Shown: positions 35,378 through 44,892, numbered from the stretch's first letter. The stretch: 64,000 bases of DNA from Pedobacter steynii (GCF_001721645.1 NZ_CP017141.1:124001-188000), one strand, 5' to 3'. Notes: generated by a model not told the origin, from the letters alone. Program-made: numbers and translations.

Positions 35378-35890
35378 TTATTTTTTCTTTCCATACCTTT
35401 CTTCTGCATCATTGATGCTCTGTGAAACAAGGGTTTTCATTTGTTCTGCCAGCCCTTTTAATTTAGGGATCTCCACATAATCTGACAGGTAAACCACCTT
35501 TTTAGATTTCTTCTTATAATTGAACTGGATGACATAACGCAGGACCTTTGAAGAATCCAGGTTAGTTCCCTGATTGGCAATCACCTCAGGAAAGTTCCAG
35601 AAACCAATTTCTGCTGCTTTACTGTGCAGGTACAACATGTCGTTAGACCTCAGTTTCACATTTGTTCTGATTACAGAGTCTTTCCCATCCACATACTGAT
35701 AATCCCCCGTTGCAGAATTATAAGTATTCTCCAGATTATTCCCCAGTCCCCATTTGAAATCAATAGATTCAAATTCAGTCGACTTAAAAGGCGCATTACG
35801 AAACATTGGCGTGTAATAAATGACACAATAGGCCAGGAAAGGAACGACAATGGTTAATAATAAGAAGATTTTCTTCGCTTTGCTACTCAT
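35378..35890 (-). CDS. Membrane-anchored protein of unknown function
   Basis: A 170-residue protein with one N-terminal hydrophobic segment ('IFLLLTIVVPFLAYCVIYY', residues about 8-26) after a basic start. It is probably an inner-membrane anchor with the rest in the periplasm. The remainder is soluble and ends in a basic 'ERYGKKK'. I recognise no domain. It is placed between the symporter gene (36 bases upstream) and rplU. Confidence 0.65.
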   Translation of the reverse strand: MSSKAKKIFLLLTIVVPFLAYCVIYYTPMFRNAPFKSTEFESIDFKWGLGNNLENTYNSATGDYQYVDGKDSVIRTNVKLRSNDMLYLHSKAAEIGFWNFPEVIANQGTNLDSSKVLRYVIQFNYKKKSKKVVYLSDYVEIPKLKGLAEQMKTLVSQSINDAEERYGKKK

Positions 35891-35926
35891 GTTATTTTAT
35901 TGTTGTTTATATATATTGTTTTAAGG

Positions 35927-37312
35927 CTAATCCTGCGGTTCTGAGAGTTCTCCCTCCCACTTGCTGACCACTGCGGTAGCGATGCTGTTTCCGATTACGT
36001 TGGTTGCAGATCTGCCCATATCCAGCAGAGGATCAATTCCAATCAGCAGGGCTAAACCTGCTTCGGGAATATTAAATGAAGCAATTGTACCTGCAATCAC
36101 CACCAGGGATGCTCTTGGCACACCAGCAATTCCTTTACTGGTCAGCATCAGAATCAACAGCATGGAAATCTGCTGTTCAAAAGACAAATGAATGCCGTAA
36201 GACTGTGCAATAAATAAGGAGGCAAAGGTCATATATAACATGGATCCATCCAGATTGAAGGAATACCCCAATGGCAATACAAAGCTTACAATTTTCTCTT
36301 TACAGCCAAAGCGCTCCAGCTGGAGCATCGTTTTCGGATAAGCGGCCTCACTACTGGCCGTGCTAAAAGCAACTAATACCGGCTCTTTCATTCTGTTCAT
36401 CAGATTAAACACCCTCTTTTTTAGAATGGCAAAGCCAATAAAGATGAGCAGGATCCACAGCAATAACATACTTGAATAGAATTCTCCTATAAACAATGCA
36501 TACGTGGACAACACACTCAGCCCCTGTTTGGCAACAATGGCGGCCATCGCACCAAACACGGCAAAAGGCGCAAAATTCATCACATACCCCGTTACTTTTA
36601 AAATTACATGTGCCACCGCATCAAAGAACTTAATAATCAACTGTCCTTTTTCGCCAATTGCAGCTGTAGCAACCCCAAAGAAAAGCGAGAATACCACAAT
36701 TTGCAGGATTTCGTTGGTGGCCATAGCCTCAGTCATACTTTTAGGAACAATATGAGAGATAAAATCCTTAAGTGAAACGGCAACTTTATGAATGCCTGTA
36801 TCTGCATTGCTTGGAGGCAAAGGCAGGTTCATGGCTTCTCCGGGTTTAAAGATATTGACCATAATCATTCCCAGTACCAGTGATAAAAGAGAGGCACTCA
36901 TAAACCAAAGCATGGTTTTTCCACCAATCCTTCCCACTGCTTTAATATCGCCCACTTTAGCTACCCCTACCACAAGGGTCGAGAAAACAAGGGGTGCCAC
37001 GATCATTTTAATCAGGCGCAGGAAGATATCGCTTAATAAAGTCAGTGGTTCTAATTTCTTCTCTCTGATCTTTTCCGCTTCCACACGTTCTTTCTGGGCA
37101 GCAACCTTCTGAACTTTAAGTTCTGCATATTGAACAACAGTTGTGTCTTTAAGGTTATTAAGTTTAACTTCTATACCTTTTATGTTATTCTCTGCTTTGG
37201 CAATGTCTTCATTGTAACCTTTAAATGAATTTACATTTAAAAAATACCCCAGTGCAACCCCCAATATCAGGGCAAGAAAAATGAAAAATGTTAACCTATT
37301 GTTCTTTGACAT
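35927..37312 (-). CDS. Dicarboxylate/amino acid:cation symporter (DAACS family)
   Basis: A 461-residue inner-membrane transporter of the GltP/DctA type that couples Na+ or H+ to uptake of glutamate, aspartate or C4-dicarboxylates. Family features: a Ser-rich re-entrant loop ('AFSTASSEAAYPKTMLQLE'), 'PLGYSFNLDGSMLYMT' in helix 7 and 'GIDPLLDMGRSATNVIGN' in helix 8. An insertion of charged, coiled-coil-like sequence (about 30-85) between helix 1 and the next membrane segment is longer than in E. coli GltP. Substrate specificity is not resolved. Confidence 0.92.
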   Translation of the reverse strand: MSKNNRLTFFIFLALILGVALGYFLNVNSFKGYNEDIAKAENNIKGIEVKLNNLKDTTVVQYAELKVQKVAAQKERVEAEKIREKKLEPLTLLSDIFLRLIKMIVAPLVFSTLVVGVAKVGDIKAVGRIGGKTMLWFMSASLLSLVLGMIMVNIFKPGEAMNLPLPPSNADTGIHKVAVSLKDFISHIVPKSMTEAMATNEILQIVVFSLFFGVATAAIGEKGQLIIKFFDAVAHVILKVTGYVMNFAPFAVFGAMAAIVAKQGLSVLSTYALFIGEFYSSMLLLWILLIFIGFAILKKRVFNLMNRMKEPVLVAFSTASSEAAYPKTMLQLERFGCKEKIVSFVLPLGYSFNLDGSMLYMTFASLFIAQSYGIHLSFEQQISMLLILMLTSKGIAGVPRASLVVIAGTIASFNIPEAGLALLIGIDPLLDMGRSATNVIGNSIATAVVSKWEGELSEPQD

Positions 37313-37384
37313 CGTAAGCTTTTAAAGTAATTGTACAGCCTGTAAAACTACAACAATTAAATTATTCTCTAAATATTATTGATA

Positions 37385-37960
37385 ATGCAACTAACTTTAT
37401 ACCTTGCATTTTGTAACAAATGGCCCTTGTCTACATCTAAACCAATAATAAAAAGACGCATATTGAAAGAGAAAGACCTGTTATTTAAACAAATCTTTGA
37501 CACGAACTCCAAGAAAATATTCCACCTGTGCTATGGTTATACAGGAGATGAAGACGCAGCGAATGACCTCCTGCAGGAAACCTTTTTAAAGGTTTGGCAA
37601 AATCTCGATAAGTTCCGGAATAAGTCTCTGATTTCTACCTGGATTTACCGTATTGCCGTAAATACCTGCCTTACCTATTTAAGATCAGAAAAGCGGCAGG
37701 CAAAAGATGAGCTGACCGACAATATTATAGAAAGCCGGCCTGAGGAATTCTCTGAGAAGAACGAGCAAGTTGCCTTACTTTATAAGTCGATTTCTCAATT
37801 GGAAGAAAATGACCGTTTGATCATTACGATGGTTCTGGATGAGCTCCCTTACCACGAAATCGCGGAGATATCAGGAATCAGCGAAGGAAACCTAAGGGTA
37901 AAGATTCATCGCATTAAACTAAAACTTACAGAATTATACAATCAGCATGCAAGAATTTGA
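37385..37960 (+). CDS. ECF-type RNA polymerase sigma factor
   Basis: A sigma-70 region 2 plus region 4 protein. Region 2 has 'IFHLCYGYTGDEDAANDLLQ' and 'ETFLKVWQNLDKFRNKS'; region 4 has 'LPYHEIAEISGISEGNLRVK'. The start is uncertain: ATG 37385 gives 191 residues, but a TTG at 37463 ('KEKDLLFKQIFDTN') would begin where most ECF factors begin. Its stop overlaps the next gene by 14 bases, so the neighbour is the likely partner. Confidence 0.88.
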   Translation: MQLTLYLAFCNKWPLSTSKPIIKRRILKEKDLLFKQIFDTNSKKIFHLCYGYTGDEDAANDLLQETFLKVWQNLDKFRNKSLISTWIYRIAVNTCLTYLRSEKRQAKDELTDNIIESRPEEFSEKNEQVALLYKSISQLEENDRLIITMVLDELPYHEIAEISGISEGNLRVKIHRIKLKLTELYNQHARI

Positions 37961-38546
37961 TCATATACAATCGCTTTGGCAATCTCATTCCGTGGAGGTA
38001 AAGATCTCTTCGGATGAAATGTTGGCCCAGGCAAAAAAGGAAGTGAATTCCATCCGCAACAGATCGGTATTAAATATTGCAGGCATGGTAATTTCCTTTG
38101 TAGCTGTAGCCAGCTTATGGATCTTCTTTGACTTTCAGTCATGGACCACACATGCCGGAATAGCCATCTTCCTGGTCGCAATAGCTGCCCTTACTGTTAT
38201 CTTAATTCATGGACACCGTCTGATCTCCAGGAATGATTTCACCACACATCCCAATGAGTTTCTCGTGAGCCTGAAACAATACCAGCTGAACAGGTTTAGC
38301 CTCTACAATAAAATGTACTGGATTTATGCAGTTGCCTTAACACTTGGAACAGCATTGTACCTCATAGAAGTCCTGACCTATATGGACTTATGGGCGCAGA
38401 TTCTCATCGTGCTCTTCAGCCTTTTATGGATGATCTTCTGTTCTACCCTGGTCCGCAAAGCAGTGATAAAAAAAGACAGGGAAAGAATTGCCCTCCTGAT
38501 CGAGAAGTTCGAAAGACTTGGGAGTCAGTTCAAAACCCAATCTTAA
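37947..38546 (+). CDS. Membrane protein, candidate anti-sigma partner
   Basis: A 199-residue protein with a cytoplasmic N-terminal helix region (about 1-40, 'FDHIQSLWQSHSVEVKISS') followed by four hydrophobic segments (about 44-62, 68-88, 126-146 and 150-170). The start overlaps the sigma gene by 14 bases, the usual layout of an ECF sigma factor and its membrane regulator, but no zinc-type or FecR-type anti-sigma domain is visible. The role is inferred from context. Confidence 0.65.
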   Translation: MQEFDHIQSLWQSHSVEVKISSDEMLAQAKKEVNSIRNRSVLNIAGMVISFVAVASLWIFFDFQSWTTHAGIAIFLVAIAALTVILIHGHRLISRNDFTTHPNEFLVSLKQYQLNRFSLYNKMYWIYAVALTLGTALYLIEVLTYMDLWAQILIVLFSLLWMIFCSTLVRKAVIKKDRERIALLIEKFERLGSQFKTQS

Positions 38547-38560
38547 AACATCAGACATAA

Positions 38561-38595
38561 AAAAAGTCATCTTCCTGAAGGAGATGACTTTTTTA
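38561..38595 (+). terminator. Terminator of the sigma/membrane-protein operon
   Basis: AAAAAGTCATCT pairs with AGATGACTTTTT around a short loop, followed by more T's. It is 15 bases after the stop codon. The preceding A-run may let it work for the converging minus strand as well. Confidence 0.85.
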
Positions 38596-38697
38596 CTATT
38601 AACTAACCCAAATTTAATTCATCCGAACTTATATGTGGATCATCCTGCAACAAATATAGTTTCAATGATCCCCCTGCGATAGGCGAAAATCACCAAT

Positions 38698-39147
38698 TTA
38701 TCGGTTTTCATTAAATTTATTAACCTGTGTAACTTCCCAAAGTCCGCGTTCATTTTTTTCAATTGTCAGAAAATTACGCTGTAAAAAAGTGGGAAATTTA
38801 AAATCTACGCGCACCATCACCACATTACCGCTACTGGACAAGACTTCATAATCCGACTCACAATTCAAGTCTGTAGGACCTTGTTTTTTATAGAAAGATA
38901 ACAGGGCTGATTTGCGTTGTTTTTCGGCCTTTCTTCCGTTGCAAAAGCTGACGAATGCCTGATCACTCATCACCTGGTTAAACAGCTTTGCATCAGTATG
39001 CATACTGGCATCAATATATGCCGTAACGACATCACTGGGTTTACTGTTTACCGTCTTTTTTAAGGGGCGTTCTTCAGCAGTTTTTCCGTATACTACCGTG
39101 CAGCCAATACATAGTATCGTCAGGCACATTATCAGCTTTTTTTTCAT
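38698..39147 (-). CDS. Secreted NTF2-like (lumazine-binding-like) protein
   Basis: A 149-residue exported protein with a signal peptide ('MKKKLIMCLTILCIGCTVVYG'). The mature part has the alpha/beta layout of an NTF2-like fold: 'SDVVTAYIDASMHTDAKLFN' as opening helices and 'VMVRVDFKFPTFLQRNFLTI' as central strands. Such small Bacteroidota proteins are often called putative lumazine-binding; the ligand is unknown. It lies 88 bases upstream of the AraC gene end, on the same strand. Confidence 0.65.
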   Translation of the reverse strand: MKKKLIMCLTILCIGCTVVYGKTAEERPLKKTVNSKPSDVVTAYIDASMHTDAKLFNQVMSDQAFVSFCNGRKAEKQRKSALLSFYKKQGPTDLNCESDYEVLSSSGNVVMVRVDFKFPTFLQRNFLTIEKNERGLWEVTQVNKFNENR

Positions 39148-39235
39148 GTTGTGTTTTTTTATTAAAATTCATTTAATTAACTGACTATCAGTATGCTAAA
39201 AACACTTTTCAACTAAAAAAATAGTAATAATTAAG

Positions 39236-40093
39236 TTACCTGTATTGCCCTGGAGTAACCTGGAAAGAGTTCCTGAACAGGCGGATAAATGAGCTCGGGC
39301 ATTCGAAGCCAACGATGTCTACAATTTCATTGATAGGGTAATCGGTATTTCGCAGAAAATACTTAGCCTGCTGCAAGCGGATGCTCGTTAAAAACTGATG
39401 TGGGGATTGCTGATAAGCCTGTTTAAAGGTACGTAGAAAATGATTTACAGACAGGCAGGCTATTCTGGCAATATCTTCCAGACAGATATTTTTATTGTAA
39501 TTGCTAATGATGTAATCTCTTGCAATAGATAATCTCCTCAGTATTTCTGATTTGGTCGTATGGCTGAGAAACTTAAGGGACGCTTCCCTATTGATCACCT
39601 CTGCATGGTAGATTTCATAATAATTGATCAGACAATGTTCGAGGTAGCTGCTGAGCAGCAAATTATCCGTACTCCCCTGATCGATGTGTTTTTTCAGGTG
39701 GAGCATATTAAATTTCATATTTCCATTCAAAGGATAGATTGCCTCTACAAAAACCGGAGCTTCTTTTTTGTGATTTTCAGGATTATCCAAAAGGATGCTG
39801 TCTTTTGCAGTTCTGGAATATTCAAAATCACTCACAAAACCAGGATCAAATAACACCGACATCGAACGGACTTTTACACCGGAATTGATCCTTTTGGTAT
39901 AGGAAGTCTGTTGGTTAAAAAAGATAAAATTTTCAGAGAAAAGTGTCAGATCACGATTCGCAGCAGTATAATCTGCAGATCCGCTAAAGATCATATCAAT
40001 AGCATACCTGCCGGAAATTTCCGGGTGAAAAGAATCGTAAGCCGATTCTATAATCACTTCATTTTTGTTAACCAGGGTTCTTTGATATTTCAT
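39236..40093 (-). CDS. AraC family transcriptional regulator
   Basis: A 285-residue protein. The C-terminal two helix-turn-helix units begin with 'ICLEDIARIACLSVNHFLRT' and end with 'INEIVDIVGFECPSSFIRLF' (about 215-285), closing with 'FQVTPGQYR'. The N-terminal part probably senses a ligand. It follows the VOC-family gene by 11 bases and is probably co-transcribed with it. Confidence 0.92.
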   Translation of the reverse strand: MKYQRTLVNKNEVIIESAYDSFHPEISGRYAIDMIFSGSADYTAANRDLTLFSENFIFFNQQTSYTKRINSGVKVRSMSVLFDPGFVSDFEYSRTAKDSILLDNPENHKKEAPVFVEAIYPLNGNMKFNMLHLKKHIDQGSTDNLLLSSYLEHCLINYYEIYHAEVINREASLKFLSHTTKSEILRRLSIARDYIISNYNKNICLEDIARIACLSVNHFLRTFKQAYQQSPHQFLTSIRLQQAKYFLRNTDYPINEIVDIVGFECPSSFIRLFRNSFQVTPGQYR

Positions 40094-40104
40094 ATCCTTA
40101 TTAA

Positions 40105-40467
40105 TTAGGCATCTTTATAATCTCTTTCTTCCAGCAATATAAATCTGTTGCCACAGGGATCGGGGAATTCTACAGCTATACCATCAGGTCTGTATACAGG
40201 ATCAGTTAAACCACTTACCTGCACTTCTTTAAGTCGATAATGATCCCTCAGACAATCATCAGTACTTAAGATAACCGGAGCGGTTTCCAGCTCATCATTT
40301 TGCAACAACATCAGAAAATCGCCATTGAACATTTCCAGTACCACACAATCCCTTCCCTGCACGTCCAATTCCTCCTGTTCTTTCAAACCAATCTTGTTGA
40401 TAAAGAAATCAAGTGACTTCCGGATGTCGGTCACATAGACAACTTTATATTTTTGTTCAAGATTCAT
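40105..40467 (-). CDS. VOC family protein (glyoxalase/bleomycin-resistance type)
   Basis: A 120-residue single VOC domain: 'YKVVYVTDIRKSLDFFINKI' at the N-terminus and 'AVEFPDPCGNRFILLEE' at the C-terminus. It may be a lyase, dioxygenase or small-molecule-binding protein; the metal ligands cannot all be assigned. It is cotranscribed with the AraC regulator and divergent from the large sensor kinase. Confidence 0.85.
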   Translation of the reverse strand: MNLEQKYKVVYVTDIRKSLDFFINKIGLKEQEELDVQGRDCVVLEMFNGDFLMLLQNDELETAPVILSTDDCLRDHYRLKEVQVSGLTDPVYRPDGIAVEFPDPCGNRFILLEERDYKDA

Positions 40468-40542
40468 GATATAAAAATCAGCGAAGATGGGTTCTTTTGT
40501 AAATTATTTAACAAATTTAACATCGCTTAATCACTGTCTGTT

Positions 40543-40600
40543 CCCCCCTGAGGGGGTATATTTCATATTTCATAAAATATCACCCTTAAAGGGGTATTTT
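40543..40600. promoter_or_regulatory. Two tandem GC-palindrome repeats, candidate operator
   Basis: CCCCCTGAGGGGGTAT (40544-40559) and ACCCTTAAAGGGGTAT (40582-40597) are two similar small palindromes, each followed by GTAT and an AT-rich stretch, with centres about 38 bp apart. They stand out in an AT-rich 190-base gap between the divergent VOC gene and the sensor kinase, so they may be binding sites for the kinase's partner regulator or for the AraC protein. Confidence 0.55.
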
Positions 40601-40658
40601 TTAATTGTATCGGGATAAATATATTTACACTGGTTTAAACCCTGAATTCCCACCTGCA

Positions 40659-43574
40659 GTGTATTACAAAAAGATTATTCTCCTAGGATTATGCTTACTA
40701 TTACATAGTTTGCCTGGTTTTTCACAGCGTTATAATTTTCGTCAATATGATATTGAGGATGGCCTGACTCAATCTCAGGTAACCTCAATTACCCAGGATA
40801 GCAAACGAAGATTATGGATAGCTACCCTTGGCGGATTAAGCTGCTTTAACGGTAAACTGTTCTGCAGTTATACCAAGACGAACGGTTTAAACAACAATTT
40901 CGCACTGGCCCTTAGCCTGGATAAAAATGATGGCATCTGGGTAGGCACTGCGAGAGGGGTTTCGAAATTTAACGGACAGAAATTCAACAATTACAAACAA
41001 ACCAAAGATTGGGTCGGCAAACTGGTGACCAGTCATACCGGAACCGTATACGGACTTTCTTCCGCAAAACTGTTCAAAACCAATGAAGCAGTCACAGAGT
41101 TCCTGAACATCACTAAAGATGAGGACGAGAATGTAAGTGCATTAAAAGTGGATGATGAAGGGAAGATAGCCGTTGCCATTATCAGAAAGGGTATTTTTTA
41201 TCTGGAAAATGAAAAATGGCGGCCACACCCACTCAACGATCAGTTAAAGAATTTTTTCATTACTGATTTTTTCAGCGATAGGTTTCATAAAAACAAGCTC
41301 TGGTTTCTGAGTGTTGAGGGGCTTCATTCTGCTGAAAATGGCAAGATATCTCAATATGTATCAGGAAAGTTCAGGGTAATAGAACAGGATGCAAAAAGTA
41401 ACATCTGGATAGGTGCCACAAACGGAGCTTATTATCTGACAGATACCGAACTCATTCATTTCAATGGAAAAAATGGGTTCAGTAACAATATGGTCAATGC
41501 CATTTTCAGGGATGCGGAAAATAACATCTGGCTGGCTACAGATGGTGCCGGATTGTTTAGATTTATAGACCGAAATTATGTAATTTTTGATGAATCACAG
41601 GGATTAAGAAGCAAGATTGTCATGAGCCTGGCTAAAGGGCATGCCCAGGATGAGATTTGGATGGGTACCTATGGAGGTCTTTTTCAATACAAAAGCGGAC
41701 AGATCAAAGAGATCAAAATTCCTTCAGATCAGGAAGACAGCAAGAATGTTATCTTTCTGTACAACGACCGCGAAAAGAACATTTGGATCGGAACAATGTA
41801 TGGTGGTCTGTGGCGGCACAACGGCAAGCGGATGGAGCTCATGACTAAAGATCAGCACGCCATTGCCTATAACACCATTCTCGAAGATAGCCAGGGGCGT
41901 ATATGGCTATCTACTGACGCAGGTTGTTTCCTGCTGGATAAGAAGAATAAACGGCTAAAATCAATCAGCAAGCAATTTGGCAGCGCCTTATTGGAAACCA
42001 ATCAGGGCGAGATCCTGCTGGGGACAGAGGATGGGGTTTATATGATCAATTCCAGGTATGAAGTTGTCCGGTTAAAACTACCACAGTTAACAGGCTCCAG
42101 TATTCTTTGTATGGCAAAATCAGGGGGCGCTATCCTTTTTGGAACTTCTGATAACGGAATACTCGTATGGGATCGAAAAACGGGAAACACCCAGGTCATC
42201 AATACCCGTGCAGGTTTAGCATCAGACCATGTATACAGTATGCTTGTTGATGATCAGGGCATCCTCTGGACAGGTACAGGTAAAGGGGTAAATAAGATCA
42301 AGACCGGCGATTTCAGTGTGATCAAAAACAGCAATGAGCAATCCTTACTTGTAGAATGCAACCAAAACGCCATCCTTCAGGATAAAAATAAAGTCTGGAT
42401 AGGAACAACCAAAGGGGCTATTGTTTACAATAGTGCCTCTTATATTCCAAAATCCGGAAAACCGTATATTTATATTAACTCTGTCACTGCTTTTGCACAA
42501 AATAAGGGGCAGCAGCAGAAACAGCAAACTACTTTTCAAGCCAATGATCTGGGCAGCATCATCAGCATTCCTTATCAGCAAAACAACATTATCGTCAATT
42601 TTACAGGCATTTTCCTGACCAATCCTGAAGGATTGCTGTATCAGTACCGCCTGATCGGCCTGGACACCAAGTTTAGTGAAACGATTAGTAATACTTCTAT
42701 GAACTTCACTTCCGTTCCTCCGGGAAGGTATACTTTTCAGGTAAAAGCGATTACAAAAAATGGAACTTCCTCGGTAAATGCAGCTTCTTTTACTTTTGAA
42801 ATTAGTCCGCCCTATTATCAGACAGGTATATTCAGATTATTTATCTTTGTACTCATTGTCCTGCTTATTCTTTTAGCAGTTTATATCATTATTAATTTAA
42901 AGGAGCGTAAGCGAAAACTAAGATTGAAGATCAAGCTGGAGGAGCAGTTTAAGGTCAGAAAACAAACTGCTGAAGATTTTCATGACGATCTTGGTAACAA
43001 ATTGACCCGGATCTCTGTCTTATCAGAAGTATTGAGCAGCATGATTGATGAGAAAGACACTGAAAAGAGAAGTATCATCTTAAAGATCAATGACAATGTA
43101 AATGAATTATATAGGGGTACCAAGGATATATTATGGTCGTTAAATCCTAAAAATGATAAGTTAAGTGAATTGCTGGAGCACATCCGGGAATTTGGAAAGG
43201 AAATGTTTAACAGCACTCCTATTCGTTTTGAAGATCGCATTCAACTGAATAATCAGGATGGAAAACTATCATTAGACATGAGCAGAAACCTGCTGATGAT
43301 ATTTAAGGAAGCGATACACAATGCGCTGAAACATTCCAAAGCGGGAGTGGTTATTTTTTCAGCAACAGTGCAGGATGGTATACTTGAAATTGCCGTAAAA
43401 GACGATGGACAGGGCCTGAGTACTGCAGCATCTATGGATGGACATGGAATAAACAATATGAATGTGAGAGCACAGAGAATCAATGCAAAATTAAATATCA
43501 ATTCGAACCATTCCGGCATGGAAATCATGTTAAGGGTTAATCTTTCCACGCTAATGCGCGCCAAAAATGTATAG
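40659..43574 (+). CDS. Two-component sensor kinase with a periplasmic beta-propeller
   Basis: A 971-residue sensor. I start at GTG 40659 because it opens directly into a signal sequence ('IILLGLCLLLHSLPGFSQ'); TTG 40605 would add 18 residues. Periplasmic residues 25-620 carry repeated Reg_prop motifs ('ITQDSKRRLWIATLGG', 'IFRDAENNIWLATDGAG', 'DREKNIWIGT') forming propellers, then a Y_Y_Y domain ('YQYRLIGLD', 'VPPGRYTFQVKA'). A membrane segment lies near 722-744. HisKA_3 has 'EDFHDDLGNKLTRISV' (His775), and a HATPase ends with 'VKDDGQGLS' and 'GHGINNM'. It overlaps the response regulator gene by 8 bases. The ligand is unknown; no glycan locus adjoins it. Confidence 0.93.
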   Translation: MYYKKIILLGLCLLLHSLPGFSQRYNFRQYDIEDGLTQSQVTSITQDSKRRLWIATLGGLSCFNGKLFCSYTKTNGLNNNFALALSLDKNDGIWVGTARGVSKFNGQKFNNYKQTKDWVGKLVTSHTGTVYGLSSAKLFKTNEAVTEFLNITKDEDENVSALKVDDEGKIAVAIIRKGIFYLENEKWRPHPLNDQLKNFFITDFFSDRFHKNKLWFLSVEGLHSAENGKISQYVSGKFRVIEQDAKSNIWIGATNGAYYLTDTELIHFNGKNGFSNNMVNAIFRDAENNIWLATDGAGLFRFIDRNYVIFDESQGLRSKIVMSLAKGHAQDEIWMGTYGGLFQYKSGQIKEIKIPSDQEDSKNVIFLYNDREKNIWIGTMYGGLWRHNGKRMELMTKDQHAIAYNTILEDSQGRIWLSTDAGCFLLDKKNKRLKSISKQFGSALLETNQGEILLGTEDGVYMINSRYEVVRLKLPQLTGSSILCMAKSGGAILFGTSDNGILVWDRKTGNTQVINTRAGLASDHVYSMLVDDQGILWTGTGKGVNKIKTGDFSVIKNSNEQSLLVECNQNAILQDKNKVWIGTTKGAIVYNSASYIPKSGKPYIYINSVTAFAQNKGQQQKQQTTFQANDLGSIISIPYQQNNIIVNFTGIFLTNPEGLLYQYRLIGLDTKFSETISNTSMNFTSVPPGRYTFQVKAITKNGTSSVNAASFTFEISPPYYQTGIFRLFIFVLIVLLILLAVYIIINLKERKRKLRLKIKLEEQFKVRKQTAEDFHDDLGNKLTRISVLSEVLSSMIDEKDTEKRSIILKINDNVNELYRGTKDILWSLNPKNDKLSELLEHIREFGKEMFNSTPIRFEDRIQLNNQDGKLSLDMSRNLLMIFKEAIHNALKHSKAGVVIFSATVQDGILEIAVKDDGQGLSTAASMDGHGINNMNVRAQRINAKLNINSNHSGMEIMLRVNLSTLMRAKNV

Positions 43575-44199
43575 CCAGCCAGAGCCAAGAATAGTTATTA
43601 TTGAGGACGATCAGACGATCAGGGAGGGATATGCTTATTTGATCAATCATACCTCGCCTTATACTGTCGTTGCCACTTATCCGTCCTTTGATGCCGCAAG
43701 GAACAAAATTGCTAAAGATAATCCTGATGTTATTATACTGGATATTCAGCTTCCTGGCACAAATGGCATCGATGCTTTACCCATACTCAAAAGATTACTA
43801 CCAGAAACATATATCATTATGCTTACGGTTTATGAAACAGAAAAGACCATTCTTGATGCACTGGCTAATGGGGCATCCGGATATTTCACTAAAAACACCC
43901 CTACTGCAAAATTGATTGAAGCGATCCGGGATGTCGTTCAGGGTGGTGGCCCTATGAGCCCTGATGTGGCCAAGACCGTAATTCTTTCCCTGCAAAAAAA
44001 TCCGGATTCTCCCCTTACGAAAAGGGAAACCCAGATTCTCGAACTGATGACCACAGGTAAAGACCGCGGACAGATTGCAAAAGAATTATTTATAGAAGTA
44101 GAAACGGTCAGAACACACACCAAAAATATTTACAGCAAGCTCAATGTGAATTCAAAAGCAGAAGCCATACAGGTTGCAAAAAACAAAAGGCTGGTTTAA
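43567..44199 (+). CDS. LuxR/NarL-type response regulator
   Basis: A 210-residue regulator. The receiver has the acidic pocket 'IIEDDQ' (residues 11-16), phosphoacceptor Asp59 in 'VIILDIQLPGTNG' and a Lys in 'SGYFTKNTP'. The C-terminal LuxR HTH is 'LTKRETQILELMTTGKD' followed by 'IEVETVRTHTKNIYSKLNV'. It is the cognate partner of the upstream sensor kinase. A hairpin overlapping its stop ends the operon. Confidence 0.94.
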   Translation: MYSQPEPRIVIIEDDQTIREGYAYLINHTSPYTVVATYPSFDAARNKIAKDNPDVIILDIQLPGTNGIDALPILKRLLPETYIIMLTVYETEKTILDALANGASGYFTKNTPTAKLIEAIRDVVQGGGPMSPDVAKTVILSLQKNPDSPLTKRETQILELMTTGKDRGQIAKELFIEVETVRTHTKNIYSKLNVNSKAEAIQVAKNKRLV

Positions 44200-44220
44200 A
44201 TATAAACCAGCCTTTTGTTT
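44185..44220 (+). terminator. Rho-independent terminator of the sensor-regulator operon
   Basis: A perfect 14-bp stem (44185-44198 with 44203-44216) with a 4-base loop, then GTTTT. The left arm overlaps the end of the response regulator gene and part of its stop codon (44197-44199). Confidence 0.88.
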
Positions 44221-44248
44221 TAATTAATGTATCCTATTTACAGGTAAC

Positions 44249-44872
44249 TTATTCTTTTATTTCATTCGTAGAAAAGCTGTTCCCGGTTAAGCGGTATTGC
44301 AGCATCTTTATTGCACCGGCTTTAATGGTCGTATCCCTGGGATTGACCATAGGGAAAGAACGGAACAAATCACCATTTTTAATAATGAATTTATCGCCTC
44401 CGGCATAAGATTTTTTCATCGTACTGCTTAAAGGTGGGAAACTGATCTTTCTAAACTCCCCTCCTGCATATTCGTAAACATTCAGGTCCAGCACATTTTT
44501 CTTGCTCAGCAGTTCAATATAAAGCTCAGGGTTTCCATCATTATCAAGATCCATATTCCAGGCATCAGTAATGACTCCCTTACGTTCGTTAGAAAAAGAT
44601 TTATAGTTATTTCTAAGGGTATCTGATAACAGAATCAGGTACCCTCCTACACTATCCACCCCTTTTCCCCAGCTTACGATTTCAAAATTAATTCCCGGCC
44701 GGATGGCAATGTCCTTATAAAAGGGAAACTGGCCCGCAGGTTTTTTAGTCTCAGACTGGGCAGATTTGGTCGCAGCCATCTTTTCAGTGGTATTGTCTCC
44801 ACAGGAAGCCAATAAAAACAGTCCTGCAAATAGCAAGGACAGCTTCATGAAATATTTACCTAGGTTCATCAT
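44249..44872 (-). CDS. Lipoprotein of unknown function
   Basis: A 207-residue lipoprotein: 'LSLLFAGLFLLASCGDN' contains a lipobox (LASC) with Cys24 if the start is at 44872, or Cys16 if at 44848. The mature part includes 'DMDNDGNPELYIEL', a short Asp-rich loop of the FG-GAP/VCBS type. It is probably surface or periplasmic. It begins 20 bases after the hexosaminidase stop and is likely in the same operon; function unknown. Confidence 0.7.
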   Translation of the reverse strand: MMNLGKYFMKLSLLFAGLFLLASCGDNTTEKMAATKSAQSETKKPAGQFPFYKDIAIRPGINFEIVSWGKGVDSVGGYLILLSDTLRNNYKSFSNERKGVITDAWNMDLDNDGNPELYIELLSKKNVLDLNVYEYAGGEFRKISFPPLSSTMKKSYAGGDKFIIKNGDLFRSFPMVNPRDTTIKAGAIKMLQYRLTGNSFSTNEIKE

Positions 44873-44892
44873 TTGTCTTTTTTAGCGAACAA

